This document shows, piece after piece, positions 19,158 to 28,071 of a stretch of DNA of 48,663 nt. Position numbers and translations under genes: made by a program. The notes beneath the pieces are model-generated. The model was not told the origin of the DNA. It did no database searches and worked only from the letters and a program-made list of their open reading frames with translations. The stretch is from NCBI RefSeq assembly GCF_001427665.1, contig NZ_LMHC01000001.1, positions 914,907 to 963,569 of the forward strand, read 5' to 3'. Source of the DNA: Caulobacter sp. Root655 (GTDB lineage: Bacteria > Pseudomonadota > Alphaproteobacteria > Caulobacterales > Caulobacteraceae). Numbering within the stretch: position 1 is the stretch's first letter; every line of letters begins with the position of its first letter.

Positions 19158-19385
19158 ATGGCTCTGTTGATTTCCGTCGCTCCCGCCGAGCAAGGCTGGT
19201 CGGTGCGTTCCGAGGCCCTTGAGGCCGATCTCACCTTCGAACGCGGCGGCCGCGCCGAGGCCGCCGCCCGCGATCTCGCCAGCCGCCTGGCCGCCTCGGG
19301 GCGCAGCGCCGAGGTGCGGGTCTTCCTGCGCGACGGCGCCGAGGCCGGACGCTTCCTGCATCCGGCGCGGGCCTGGGCGAGCTAG
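19158..19385 (+). CDS. Small hypothetical protein (75 residues)
   Basis: A short protein with an alpha/beta pattern: MALLISVAPAEQGWSVRSE, then ADLTFERGGRAEAAARDLASRLAASG, then AEVRVFLRDGAEAGRFL. The layout (strand, strand, helix, strand) resembles small DUF2188-like proteins, where a strand-helix-strand unit ends in RDG, but this is only a resemblance. GGAG lies 7 bases before the ATG. It is followed by a class A palindrome that may end its transcript. Function unknown. Confidence 0.6.
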   Translation: MALLISVAPAEQGWSVRSEALEADLTFERGGRAEAAARDLASRLAASGRSAEVRVFLRDGAEAGRFLHPARAWAS

Positions 19386-19407
19386 CCGTTCTTAGTTCAC
19401 TTCAAAA

Positions 19408-19510
19408 GTTGTCATCCCGGAAGCGCGTAGCGCTGTCCGGGACCCAGGGCCGGCGCAACGTGGTGACCCTGGGTCCCGGCTCTTCGCTACGCTACGGCCG
19501 GGATGACAAC
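19408..19510. repeat. Intergenic palindromic repeat, class A copy 2
   Basis: Arms GTTGTCATCCCGG / CCGGGATGACAAC as at 5769-5874. TTTTTG follows on the plus strand and CTTTTG on the minus strand, so it can serve as a two-way terminator between the converging small gene and corA. Confidence 0.85.
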
Positions 19511-19535
19511 TTTTTGGGGATCGAGGGGGAGGGGG

Positions 19536-20504
19536 CTACAGCCACCCGTTCTTCTTGAACCGCACGTACAGATACCCGCAGACCGCCGCGATCGTCACGA
19601 GCACCGCGGGATAGCCCAGCGTCCACCGCAACTCCGGCATGTGCTCGAAGTTCATGCCGTAAATGCCGGCGATCGCCGTCGGCACCGCCAGGATGGCGGC
19701 CCAGGCGGCCAGCTTGCGGGTAATCGCGCTCTGGCGCTGCTGTTCGAGCAGGGAGGCGGCTTCGAACACCGAGGTGATGACCTCGCGAAGGGCGCCGACC
19801 ATGGCCTCGATGCGCTGCACGTGGTCGAGCACGTCGCGGAAATAGGGGCGCACGTCGTTGTCCAGGCAGGGCGCTTCCAGATGCTCCAGCCGACCGCAGA
19901 CCTCGGCCATGGGCGAAAGCACGCGCTTGAAGCGGATCAGGTCGCGGCGCAGGTGGAACAATCGCTTGACCTCGCCGTGGCTGAGGAAGGTGTTGAGCGT
20001 GCGATGCTCGATGTCGAGCACCTCGTCCTCCAGCGCCCGGATGATCGGCAGGTAGCCATCGACCACGAAGTCGAGCACGGCGTGCAGCACATAGTCCGAG
20101 CCCTTGGCCAGCAGGGCGGGCGAGGACTCCAGCTGCTCGCGAAGTTCGGTATGGGCTCGAGCCGAGCCGTGGCGGACGGTGATCACGTGGCCGGCCCCGA
20201 CGAAGATCGCCGTCTCGCCATAGGCGATCTGCTCATCGACCAGCTGGGCCGTGCGGGCGACCACGAACAGTTCCTGGCCATAGACCTCGACCTTGGGGAT
20301 CTGGTGCGCGTTCAGCGCGTCCTCGACCGCCAGGGGGTGCAGCTTGAAACGGATCCGAAGCTGGTCCATCTCGGCGGCGGTGGGTTCGAACAGGCCGATC
20401 CACACGAACTCGCCGGGCTCGGTGACCAGGGCGTCGGGGTCGTCCAGCGTCACCTCGCGGGCCCGGACGCCGTCTCGATAGATGTAGGCCGCGACGACGC
20501 TCAT
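19536..20504 (-). CDS. corA: CorA family Mg2+/divalent cation channel
   Basis: A 322-residue inner-membrane channel subunit. The large N-terminal cytosolic funnel domain is followed by two C-terminal membrane helices; the diagnostic YGMNF motif sits at the end of the first one (AWAAILAVPTAIAGIYGMNF) and is followed by EHMPEL. The protein ends with the basic tail RFKKNGWL. Length and domain order are those of typical CorA. The ATG at 20504 (MSVVAAYIYRDG) begins at the usual family start. CorA forms pentamers that take up Mg2+, sometimes Co2+ or Ni2+. No Mg2+-responsive leader was recognised upstream. Confidence 0.95.
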   Translation of the reverse strand: MSVVAAYIYRDGVRAREVTLDDPDALVTEPGEFVWIGLFEPTAAEMDQLRIRFKLHPLAVEDALNAHQIPKVEVYGQELFVVARTAQLVDEQIAYGETAIFVGAGHVITVRHGSARAHTELREQLESSPALLAKGSDYVLHAVLDFVVDGYLPIIRALEDEVLDIEHRTLNTFLSHGEVKRLFHLRRDLIRFKRVLSPMAEVCGRLEHLEAPCLDNDVRPYFRDVLDHVQRIEAMVGALREVITSVFEAASLLEQQRQSAITRKLAAWAAILAVPTAIAGIYGMNFEHMPELRWTLGYPAVLVTIAAVCGYLYVRFKKNGWL

Positions 20505-20668
20505 GCGCAGATGCTGTCCCTGGGGCGCCGATGCGCGGCGCCGGAGGCTTCTTAAACGCCAAGGTCTCGGCTTCTGTCGAGTTCGGATATCGCCCCGGCC
20601 GTCGCGGCGAGCCGGAACCATTGAGCGGCGCGACGGGAGCGATGCGCCCTTCGGGGCGAAGCCGGCGC

Positions 20669-21175
20669 CTAGATCCCGCTCAGCAGCCCGTCGATGTGCG
20701 CGTCCTGGGTCGTTTCGCGGCGAGCGTCGAGATAGGCCGTCACCCGGTCCAGCATCTGCTCGGCCTGGCTGAGGCCGCCCAGGGCCCAGTCGATCTCGCT
20801 GACCGTGCGATGGTCGCCGTGCAGGCGTTCGCGGGACGAGGTCAGGGCCTTGGCGGCGACCGCGTGCAGGGCGGTCATGTCGCGGCAAGCCTCGGCGGCC
20901 ATCCAGCCGACGGCGGCCATCCGCCGGGCCCGGCGCAGCGCCGCCTCGGCGTCGCGTTGGCGATCCTCGGCCTCGCGCAGCACGGCTTGAGCGCGAGTCA
21001 GCTGCCGCGCGCCGCTCTCGGCGATCTGTCGCCGCTGGCGCCGCTCGCCGTCACAGGCCGCCTTCATGTCGCGCAAGGCCTGGGCCCATTGGTCCTCCGC
21101 CTGCGGGGTGCGCGCCGCGCCCAACAGATCGCGCTTCCCGAAGACCGCCAGCCCCTTCCAGTTTCGTCGAACCAT
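20669..21175 (-). CDS. Hypothetical coiled-coil protein
   Basis: A 168-residue protein I do not recognise. It begins MVRRNWKGLAVFGKRDLLGAAR and is dominated by helices rich in Ala, Arg, Glu and Gln (ALRDMKAACDGERRQRRQIAES, LREAEDRQRDAEAALRRARRM), which look like a coiled coil. No signal peptide or membrane span is seen. The ATG at 21175 is chosen because GGAGGA lies 7 bases upstream; upstream ATGs would place this site inside the gene. The corA gene follows on the same strand after 164 bases. Role unknown. Confidence 0.65.
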   Translation of the reverse strand: MVRRNWKGLAVFGKRDLLGAARTPQAEDQWAQALRDMKAACDGERRQRRQIAESGARQLTRAQAVLREAEDRQRDAEAALRRARRMAAVGWMAAEACRDMTALHAVAAKALTSSRERLHGDHRTVSEIDWALGGLSQAEQMLDRVTAYLDARRETTQDAHIDGLLSGI

Positions 21176-21488
21176 AAAGTCCTCCATGACCCCCAATCCG
21201 GCATTATCGTTTCCTGAAAGTCCACTTCGGCGCTATGCGGCAAGTGCCAGATTGAATATCTCGGCAAAGTCTTTTGTGTATTTATGGATAATGAGTCATT
21301 AACTATATCTAAGTTCGGCCACAATTAGCTTGGCTGTTGTCCACTTTAAACATTTTTATCAATTGATGCTTTATTCTGACTTCACCTTACTTACTTTCGA
21401 AAATGGATGTGGCATCTTTTGGGGGCGAATCAGGCGCGACAATGGGCGCGATGTCAGTAGGAGACTCGGCCAGCCGGCCGGCGATGAG
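21176..21488. other. AT-rich intergenic segment
   Basis: About 310 bases of markedly lower GC than the surroundings, divergent between the coiled-coil gene and an AraC gene. It holds no supported gene. TTAACTATATCTAAG at 21298-21312 is close to a CtrA box (TTAA-N7-TTAA) with one mismatch, next to a GAGTC (CcrM-type GANTC) site. Confidence 0.5.
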
Positions 21489-22631
21489 ATGGTTTTTCAC
21501 GGGAAGAGTCCCATAGGCGCCGCGGGCTTGGTGAGCGCCGAGCCGCGGTCGCGGCGTGCGGGCGACTGGGAAAAGCCGCCCGCCGACGTCGAAGGTCCGT
21601 CGGTCCGTCCAATGTTCGACGCCCTGGATGAGGCGCGCTCGTTCGGCGCGCCGGCCCCATCGGTCGCGCGGGGCCAGGTGATCCTGCGCGAGACCCAGGG
21701 GCCGCACGAGGCCTGGGCCCATGCCTCTGGACGCGATCTGGCCATCACCCAGCTGTCCCCCGGGGCCTGCCCGGGTCATCTGCTGAGGGTCAACCTGGAC
21801 GACATGGGTTTCGACGCCGGCGGTTTCGACGGCGATCTGCGGGTGCGTGGGACCCTGGCGGGCAAGGCTTTCAGCATTGTCTCGGTCCTGGAGCGGGACG
21901 GCGCGCTCAATCAGTGGGGCCACAAGGTCGATGAGGGCGATATCCTGACCATTCCGCCGGGCGGCGAGCTGGACGGCCGTTTCCAGGGGCGGACCGCCTA
22001 TGCCGTCGTCACCGCGCCGTGGGGGCTGGTCATGCAGAGGGCCGAGGCGTTCGAATGGCTGGCCGATCCGGGCTTCTGGACCGAGGCCGCCGTCTATTCG
22101 CCGCCGCCGCCGGCCCGCGCCGCCTGCCGACGCGTGCTGCGGGACTGCGCGACCCTCATGCGGACCATGGGCGACGGCGTGCCGGCCAGCGCCATCGACA
22201 TTCTGCGCCAGGACCTTCTGGACGGCGTGCTGAGCGCCGTGGCCGAGGCCAGGGAGCCGGCCGCGCGCCGCCAAGGCGTGCTCAACGCCGCCCGCATCGT
22301 CCGCGGCGCCGAGGACTTCATCGAGGGCGGCGACACGCGCCAGGCGGTTCAGATCGAAGACGTCTGCCGGGCCCTGAACATCTCGCGCCGCACGCTCTAT
22401 CGCGCCTTCCACGACCTGCTCGACGTCAGCCCCAAGGCCTATCTGCGGCTGAAGAACATGTCGGCGGCCCGGGCCCGGTTGCTGGACGCGGCCAACCGCC
22501 CGACCACCGTGACCCAGGTGGCCCTGGACCACGGCTTCTGGGAGCTGGGCCGTTTCGCCGGCGCCTATCGGACGATGTTTGGCGAGTCGCCGTCGGAGAC
22601 CCTGCGCGCCCACGGCGGCCTTAGGCGTTGA
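21489..22631 (+). CDS. AraC family transcriptional regulator
   Basis: A regulator of about 380 residues. The N-terminal part has a weak beta-barrel sensor (AFSIVSVLERDGALNQ, GDILTIPPGGELDGRF). The C-terminal AraC domain has two helix-turn-helix units, VEDVCRALNISRRTLYRAF-like (written IEDVCRAL here) and VTQVALDHGFWELGRFAGAYRTMFGESPSE. The wording of this domain resembles the EutR/feruloyl-type AraC group. The start is uncertain: ATG 21489 is used, ATG 21612 (MFDALDEARSFG) would also keep all domains, and the frame is open back to 21330. No ribosome site decides it. Target unknown; the glycosyltransferase-like gene follows on the same strand. Confidence 0.85.
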   Translation: MVFHGKSPIGAAGLVSAEPRSRRAGDWEKPPADVEGPSVRPMFDALDEARSFGAPAPSVARGQVILRETQGPHEAWAHASGRDLAITQLSPGACPGHLLRVNLDDMGFDAGGFDGDLRVRGTLAGKAFSIVSVLERDGALNQWGHKVDEGDILTIPPGGELDGRFQGRTAYAVVTAPWGLVMQRAEAFEWLADPGFWTEAAVYSPPPPARAACRRVLRDCATLMRTMGDGVPASAIDILRQDLLDGVLSAVAEAREPAARRQGVLNAARIVRGAEDFIEGGDTRQAVQIEDVCRALNISRRTLYRAFHDLLDVSPKAYLRLKNMSAARARLLDAANRPTTVTQVALDHGFWELGRFAGAYRTMFGESPSETLRAHGGLRR

Positions 22632-22774
22632 CAGGGACAGCCGACGCCGTCGAGTCTGGCGGTAGCGCGCGGGGGCGCTCCGAAACGAGGTTGCGTCCAT
22701 GGGGTCACGGTTCACGCGCGCGGATGGCGTGACCCGGGGCGTGACCCGGCTGGACGGCGGCTAGGTCGCCGGAC

Positions 22775-23869
22775 ATGCGCCACCGACCGACAGCCCTGGT
22801 TCTGTACAATTGGCGCGGCCAATGGCCGATGCGGCGCTGGGAGCGCCAGCGGATCTTCGCCTGGAAGGCGCATTTTCCCGGCCGGATCGTGTTCTTCAAC
22901 ATTGGCTTTTCTTTCGATCCGGCCTGGATCACCGCCCTGGATCCCGATCTGGTGCTGATCGACGCCACCGCCCTGGCGGCCCGCTACGCGGCCAAGGGAT
23001 CTGACGCGCTGGAGCGGGCGGTCGCCGCCGCGCCCGCCCGGGCCCGCCGGGTCGCTGCGCCGCTCGACGAGTTCCTCAGCCTGCGGCGCCTGCGCGATTT
23101 CCTGGTCGAGGCCCGCATAGACCTGCTGCTGACCGCGCTCGACCCGGCGCTGTGGGACAGCTTCTACCCGGTCGCGGACCGGCCCTACGCCATCCGCCGC
23201 ATGCTGACGGCCTATGTCGACGAACCGCTGATCCGCGTGGCGCGGCGCGTCTCGCCCGATCTGGCGCGACGGTCGATCGCGGTCAGCTATCGGGCCTGGG
23301 AGACACCGGCCTGGCTGGGCGAGATGGGGATGCTGAAGCGCGACGTGGGCCTGAGGGCGGCGGCCTGGGCGCGCGCCGGCGGCCATCGCGCCGACGTGGC
23401 GGTGGACGGCGAGGGACGGCTGGCGGGCGACGCCTGGATCCGCCTGCTGGGCGCCAGCCGCGCGGTCGTCGGGGTCGAGGGCGGCTCATCGGTGATCGAT
23501 CCGGCCGGCGACCTGGCCCTGGTCGAGGTCGCGCCCTTGAGCGGCGCGGGCTGGACGCCGCCGCCTTCGGTGATCGTCGCGACGGGATCGGCCGAGGTGC
23601 GCGCCCTGTCGCCACGCCACCTGGAGGCGGCCGTCACGCGGACCTTCCAGGTGTTGGTCGAGGGCGACTATAGCGGCGTGCTCGAGGCGGGGGCTCACTA
23701 CCAGCCGGTCAAGCGCGACCTGTCCGACATCGAGGCGGCGCTGGATCGCAGCCGCGACCTGGCCTACGCCCAGGCCATGGTCGACCGGAGCTATCAGGAG
23801 ATCGTCGCGTCCGGCCGCTACAGCTGGCGAACCGCGGTGCGCGAGATCGCCGCCCAGGTGCTGGCGTGA
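22775..23869 (+). CDS. Glycosyltransferase-like protein (divergent homologue of the facing gene)
   Basis: A 364-residue soluble protein. I do not recognise a named family, but several blocks match the glycosyltransferase-like protein encoded opposite at 24033-25418: ALDP, VSYRAWETPAWLGEMG (there VGYRGRTYPAWHGEQG), and ASRAVVGVEGGSSVIDPAG (there CRAVLAVESGASVFDFDG). The order and spacing are the same, so they share ancestry. The N-terminus (ALVLYNWRGQWPMRRW, IVFFNIGFSFDPAW, DLVLIDAT) suggests a GT-B type nucleotide-binding fold. It overlaps a 56-residue ORF by GTGA. It is probably part of surface glycan synthesis together with the adjoining sugar operon. Confidence 0.65.
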   Translation: MRHRPTALVLYNWRGQWPMRRWERQRIFAWKAHFPGRIVFFNIGFSFDPAWITALDPDLVLIDATALAARYAAKGSDALERAVAAAPARARRVAAPLDEFLSLRRLRDFLVEARIDLLLTALDPALWDSFYPVADRPYAIRRMLTAYVDEPLIRVARRVSPDLARRSIAVSYRAWETPAWLGEMGMLKRDVGLRAAAWARAGGHRADVAVDGEGRLAGDAWIRLLGASRAVVGVEGGSSVIDPAGDLALVEVAPLSGAGWTPPPSVIVATGSAEVRALSPRHLEAAVTRTFQVLVEGDYSGVLEAGAHYQPVKRDLSDIEAALDRSRDLAYAQAMVDRSYQEIVASGRYSWRTAVREIAAQVLA

Positions 23870-24036
23870 GCGGCCCACCACGGCGTCTGCTGCTGGCCCT
23901 GCGCCTGCGCGAATGGGCCGGCTGGGCGGCGGTCGTCGTCGAGGCGCATTGGCGCGCGGCGCCGTCGCCGGTGCGGGCTGTCCTGCGCGGCGCGGCGCGG
24001 CTCGGGCCGATCCGGCGGTGGATCCGGCTCGACTAG
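23866..24036 (+). CDS. Small overlapping ORF, possible detached C-terminus
   Basis: A 56-residue reading frame starting at the GTG that overlaps the preceding stop. It is basic and Trp/Arg-rich (LREWAGWAAVVVEAHW) and ends VLRGAARLGPIRRWIRLD. The facing glycosyltransferase ends in a similar basic tail (LLRRLRLHGLVRRIIR), so this may be a tail split from the upstream protein by a frameshift or a coupled small protein. Its stop overlaps the facing gene's stop on the shared bases CTAG. Confidence 0.45.
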   Translation: MSGPPRRLLLALRLREWAGWAAVVVEAHWRAAPSPVRAVLRGAARLGPIRRWIRLD

Positions 24037-25418
24037 CGAATGATGCGGCGCACCAGGCCGTGCAGCCGGAGCCGCCGCAGCAGTTTGCCCGCCAACCGCC
24101 GTAGGCGGCTGGGTCGCGGCAGGGCGTGGGGATTGTCGATCAGGAGCAGCGGAAAGGCCTCGCGGAAGTCGTCGCCGACGCAGTCGTCCAGGGCGGCCGG
24201 CGATCGCCGCGCGGCCAGGTCGGTGATCAGGCCATCGAAGCGATCGATCATCGTCGCATAGCTGTAGGCGGGGTTGAGGGCGACCTCGGCATAGGCGTTG
24301 GCGATGATCTCGGCGACACGGTCGACGTCGCGCAGGGCGTCCACCACCTGCGCCATGTTGCCGTGGTCCTTGTCGAGCGGGATGTAGTGCCGCCAGGGCT
24401 GGATGACGTCCGAATAGCGACCGGGATAGGCGATCACCAGGGTGCGCAGGGCGATGGCCTCGAACACCCGGGGCGAAATCTGGGCGATGTCGATCTCGTC
24501 CTCGCGGCCGGCGAAGAACCGGTCGCGAAGGGTCTCGTAGGACGCCTCGCGGGACAGGCCGGGGATCGGGTGGCGCCGCTCGACCAGGGCGGCGAAGCTT
24601 TCGCTGCGGGCGGCGACCGCGCCGTCGAAGTCGAAGACGCTGGCCCCGCTCTCGACGGCCAGCACCGCCCGGCAGCGGCGGATGAAGTTCAGCCAGTCGC
24701 CGCCGTACAGCCGGCTGCTTTCCGACCACGCGATGTCGGTCGAGAGCCCGAAACGCTTGGCGTCGCGCTTGAACAGCTTGCCGATGCGGATCTTCTCGCG
24801 GCCCTGTTCGCCGTGCCAGGCCGGATAGGTTCGCCCGCGGTAGCCGACCATGATGGGCCGGGCCGCCAGCGGGCCCGGCGGGTAGTCCAGCAACTTGTGG
24901 GGCACGTAGCCGGTCAGCACCTGCTGCGTTCGAAGCTGGCCGCCGCGCACCCGTCCATAGACCCGGGCCGCCTCGACCGGATCCAGGCAGGTGAAGACCA
25001 GGTCCACACCGCAGGCCTCCAGGGCGTCCAGCGTGGCGTTCACGAAGCGGTATTCGTCCTGGATGAACACCGCCTTGGCGCCCTTGAAGTCGGCCAGCGC
25101 CCGGCGTGAGCGCGGAGCGACGTAGGACTCCAGGGCCAGGGCCAGGGAATAGTGGATGACCACGGCGTCGAAATTGGCCAGGTCCAGGTCGGCGAAGATC
25201 TCGCCGACCTTGGACAGCACGTGGACGTCGTGCCGGGAGTAGCGCGCGAAGGCGTTGATGTGGTCGCAGACGGTGGCGGCGTTGGCCGGGTCGTAGTTGC
25301 AGGCCAGCAGGACCCGCAACGGCCGGTCCTTCCGGCGCGGCGCCTTGGCGCGAAGCCGGCCGGGCTTGGCCACGTCGTGGGATGGGAGCGGCGGCCGCGT
25401 TTCGTGGGTGTCCTTCAT
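24033..25418 (-). CDS. Glycosyltransferase-like protein (last gene of the sugar operon)
   Basis: A 461-residue cytosolic protein of GT-B-like build. The N-terminal fold starts RPLRVLLACNYDPANAATV after a basic leader. The C-terminal domain has ISPRVFEAIALRTLVIAYPGRYSDVIQPWRHYIPL, the pattern of glycosyltransferases in which a Glu and a following loop hold the nucleotide sugar, then YAEVALNPAYSYATMIDRF. It overlaps the 2-epimerase gene by ATGA. Donor and acceptor cannot be read; the operon suggests transfer of a diacetamido-uronic acid or another residue to a surface polysaccharide. The basic C-terminus may contact the membrane. Confidence 0.75.
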   Translation of the reverse strand: MKDTHETRPPLPSHDVAKPGRLRAKAPRRKDRPLRVLLACNYDPANAATVCDHINAFARYSRHDVHVLSKVGEIFADLDLANFDAVVIHYSLALALESYVAPRSRRALADFKGAKAVFIQDEYRFVNATLDALEACGVDLVFTCLDPVEAARVYGRVRGGQLRTQQVLTGYVPHKLLDYPPGPLAARPIMVGYRGRTYPAWHGEQGREKIRIGKLFKRDAKRFGLSTDIAWSESSRLYGGDWLNFIRRCRAVLAVESGASVFDFDGAVAARSESFAALVERRHPIPGLSREASYETLRDRFFAGREDEIDIAQISPRVFEAIALRTLVIAYPGRYSDVIQPWRHYIPLDKDHGNMAQVVDALRDVDRVAEIIANAYAEVALNPAYSYATMIDRFDGLITDLAARRSPAALDDCVGDDFREAFPLLLIDNPHALPRPSRLRRLAGKLLRRLRLHGLVRRIIR

Positions 25419-26503
25419 GCGTTCGCTCCGGTCGCGGCGCGCGGCGTGACGACGTCGGCGGCCAGGAACCGGGCGATCGCCTGGACGATCCGCTCGGCCG
25501 CGTCACCGGTTCCGTAGTCGTCGATCTCACGCCGGGGGCGATAGTCGGCCACGGTCCAGAGACGGTTCCACCCCGCGTCCACCGTCTCGCTCCATTCGGT
25601 GTCGTCGCGCAGTGTCACACAGGGCTTGCGATGAAAATAGGCCTCCTTCTGCAGGCCGCCGGAGTCGGTGAACACCGCCGCGCAGTCGGCCAGCAGGCGC
25701 TGCATGTCGAGCGGTCCGAGGGGCTCGACCACCGTCAGCCCGGCCAGGTCGACGCCGAAGCGGGCGGCCGCGTCGCGAGTGCGCGGATGCAAGGGCAGGA
25801 CGATCGGCGTCTGGTCGAGGCGGGCCCGCAGATAGCCGACGGCCGCCGCCAGGCTGGCCGGGCTCCGCGTCGTGGCCGCCCGGTGCAAGGTGGCCACGGC
25901 ATAGGCGCCCGGCGTCAGGCCCAGACGCCGGAGCACGTTTTCGCCCGTGGCGGGCATGGCGGCCATGGCCAGCACGGCGTCCTGCATCACGTCGCCGACA
26001 TGCGAGACGCCCTCGACCAGTCCCTCGCGCGCCAGGTTGGCGACGGCGGCCTTGGTCGGCGCGAACAGCAGCCGGCTGAGGTGGTCGACGACCACGCGGT
26101 TGGTCTCTTCGGGCATGGCGCGATCGAAGACCCGCAACCCCGCCTCGACATGGGCCACCGGCACGCCGGCCTTGGCGGCGGCCAGGGCCCCGGCCAGGGT
26201 GGAATTGGTGTCGCCGTAGACGATCACCAGGTCGGGTCGGACCCGGCCGATCACCCCGTCGAGGGCGGCCAGCATGCGGCCGGTCATCTCGCCGTGCGAG
26301 CCGCCGTGGATTCCCAGGTTCTCGGCCGGTTCCGGCAGGCCCAGGGCCTGGAAGAAGTTCTCCGACATCGCCGCGTCGTGATGCTGGCCGGTATGGACCA
26401 TCACCTCGGTCAGGCCGGGCGCGACGGCGATGGCGCGGCTGACCGGCATGGCCTTGACGAACTGCGGCCGGGCGCCGACCACGGTCAGCAGGCGGGCTGT
26501 CAC
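25415..26503 (-). CDS. UDP-N-acetyl sugar 2-epimerase (WecB/WbpI type)
   Basis: A 362-residue enzyme of the WecB superfamily. Family signatures are VVGARPQFVKAMP, HTGQHHD, GDTNSTLAG, HVEAGLR, PEETNR, PLHPRTR, and FTDSGGLQKEA (UDP binding). In this operon, beside WbpA, WbpB and WbpD homologues, the likely reaction is 2-epimerisation of UDP-GlcNAc3NAcA to UDP-ManNAc3NAcA (the WbpI step) rather than the WecB step. GTG start at 26503 overlaps the upstream stop (GTGA). The assignment to WbpI rests on gene context. Confidence 0.88.
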   Translation of the reverse strand: MTARLLTVVGARPQFVKAMPVSRAIAVAPGLTEVMVHTGQHHDAAMSENFFQALGLPEPAENLGIHGGSHGEMTGRMLAALDGVIGRVRPDLVIVYGDTNSTLAGALAAAKAGVPVAHVEAGLRVFDRAMPEETNRVVVDHLSRLLFAPTKAAVANLAREGLVEGVSHVGDVMQDAVLAMAAMPATGENVLRRLGLTPGAYAVATLHRAATTRSPASLAAAVGYLRARLDQTPIVLPLHPRTRDAAARFGVDLAGLTVVEPLGPLDMQRLLADCAAVFTDSGGLQKEAYFHRKPCVTLRDDTEWSETVDAGWNRLWTVADYRPRREIDDYGTGDAAERIVQAIARFLAADVVTPRAATGANA

Positions 26504-27426
26504 GCCGGCGTCCCCGGCGCGGTTTGGACCTGGGCCAGCCGGGCCCGCACCCGGGCGACGACGCGGTCCAGGCCTTCGTCCAGCGACACCCGGGGCGTAA
26601 CACCCAGCAGGTCGCGCATGCGGTCCAGGCTGGGCTGCTTGGCGGCCGTCATCCGGGCCGGCAGGTCGCGCACGGTGATCAGGGCGGGCGCGGCGTCCAG
26701 CCGGGCGCGCAGTCCTTCGGCCAGGGCCTCGATCGGGGTGATGTCGGGATGGCCGATATTGACCACAGCGTGGTCCGGGACCTCGGCGGCCGCCTCGATG
26801 GCCCGCACGGCGTCGGAGATGTGCAGCCAGCCTCGGGCGCCGCCGCGATGCACCTCGATCGGCCGGCCGCGCGCCAGGTCGTGGGCGAAGCGGATCATCG
26901 CCGAGCGGTGGTCGCCGAAGTCCTCGTTCTCGTCATAGATCATGAACGGCCGCAGGGTGACGGCGCGCAGGCCGTGCTGGGCGACCTCGTAGTCGACCAA
27001 CTTCTCTCCCAGTAATTTGGTCAGGCCGTAGCGGTTGTTGGGCTTGGGAACCGTCGTCGCCTCGTCCATCGGCCCGTCGGTGGGGCCATAGACCTCGGAG
27101 GTCGAGAAATAGACCAGCTTGGCGTCGGCGGCCTGGGCCAGCAGCACCACGTTGTTCAGCCCGCCCAGATTGGTGGCGACCGCCAGGCTGGAGGCCTGCT
27201 CGCAGGTCACCCGGCTGACCACGGCGGCCAGGGCGAAGATCACGTCGGGTTTCCAGCGCAGGGTCGGCATCAGGTCGGCCGGCTGGTTGATGTCGACCTG
27301 CAGGTAGTCCTTGCGCCAGCCGGGCTTGATGTCGGCGCACAGCACCTCCCAGCCGCCGGCCCGCAGATGGGCCGCCAGGGGCTTGCCGATATTGCCTTCC
27401 GATCCGATGACCAGGGCCCGTTTCAT
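26500..27426 (-). CDS. NAD-dependent epimerase/dehydratase (extended SDR)
   Basis: A 308-residue nucleotide-sugar SDR. The NAD motif is GSEGNIG (residues 8-14), STSEVYGP is the strand with the catalytic Ser/Thr, and YGLTK holds the catalytic Tyr and Lys. The C-terminal sugar-binding part includes [12 protein letters not shown]. It could be a 4-epimerase, dehydratase or reductase; the exact reaction is not deducible. It overlaps its neighbours on both sides (ATGA and GTGA), so expression is coupled with the 2-epimerase and acetyltransferase. It is not a step of the known WbpABEDI route and may prepare a second sugar. Confidence 0.88.
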   Translation of the reverse strand: MKRALVIGSEGNIGKPLAAHLRAGGWEVLCADIKPGWRKDYLQVDINQPADLMPTLRWKPDVIFALAAVVSRVTCEQASSLAVATNLGGLNNVVLLAQAADAKLVYFSTSEVYGPTDGPMDEATTVPKPNNRYGLTKLLGEKLVDYEVAQHGLRAVTLRPFMIYDENEDFGDHRSAMIRFAHDLARGRPIEVHRGGARGWLHISDAVRAIEAAAEVPDHAVVNIGHPDITPIEALAEGLRARLDAAPALITVRDLPARMTAAKQPSLDRMRDLLGVTPRVSLDEGLDRVVARVRARLAQVQTAPGTPA

Positions 27427-28070
27427 CCTACGCTCACTGACTGTTCTTCATTGGAGGGCTCGTCGTCGCCGAAGCCCGAAAGGTTGATCACCCGGCGCAG
27501 GCCTTCCGGCCGCTCGGCGTAGCGGTCGCCGGTGCGCGGGCAGACCAGGTCCTCGCCCAGCACTTCGCCGGCGTGGCTGACCCAGCCGATCCGGCGGGCC
27601 GGAACGCCAGCCATCAGCGCCAAGGCGGGGACGTCATGGGTGACCACGGCCCCGGCCGCGACCAGGCACCAGGCGCCCAGCGTGTGGCCGCAGACGATGG
27701 TGGCGTTGGCCCCGATGGTCGCTCCGCGCCGCACGCGGGTGAGCTTGAACTCGGCCTTGCGGTCGATCTCGGCGCGCGGCGTGGCGACATTGGTGAACAC
27801 GCAGCTGGGGCCGCAGAACACCCCGTCCTCCAGCACCACCCCGGCATAGAGGCTGACATTGTTCTGGACCTTGCAGCGGTCGCCGATCACCACGCCGGGG
27901 CCGACGGCGACGTTCTGGCCGATCACGCAGTCGGCGCCGATCCTCGCCCCCGCCGCCACGTGGCTGAAGCGCCAGACGCGCGTGCCCGCGCCGAGCACGG
28001 CGCCGGGCTCGACCTCGGCCGAGGGGTGGGCCCAGGCCGGCTTCGGGTTCGGGTGGGGCGGGGCGCTCAT
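27423..28070 (-). CDS. UDP-2-acetamido-3-amino-uronate N-acetyltransferase (WbpD-like)
   Basis: A 215-residue left-handed beta-helix acyltransferase. Hexapeptide repeats run from [13 protein letters not shown] to about residue 170. [27 protein letters not shown], the PRAEI stretch and [13 protein letters not shown] match the WbpD/WlbB family well. In that family acetyl-CoA is used to acetylate the 3-amino group of UDP-GlcNAc3NA. The C-terminal extension carries CPRTGDRY and an acidic end. It overlaps the SDR start and begins 1 base past the dehydrogenase stop. It needs the product of an aminotransferase that is not in this window. Confidence 0.88.
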   Translation of the reverse strand: MSAPPHPNPKPAWAHPSAEVEPGAVLGAGTRVWRFSHVAAGARIGADCVIGQNVAVGPGVVIGDRCKVQNNVSLYAGVVLEDGVFCGPSCVFTNVATPRAEIDRKAEFKLTRVRRGATIGANATIVCGHTLGAWCLVAAGAVVTHDVPALALMAGVPARRIGWVSHAGEVLGEDLVCPRTGDRYAERPEGLRRVINLSGFGDDEPSNEEQSVSVG

Positions 28071-28071
28071 C

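Noticed and set aside
22699..22764. 21-codon ORF (MGSRFTRADG...) before the glycosyltransferase-like gene
   Set aside because: No ribosome site and contains a direct repeat of GTGACCCGG. Not supported as a gene.
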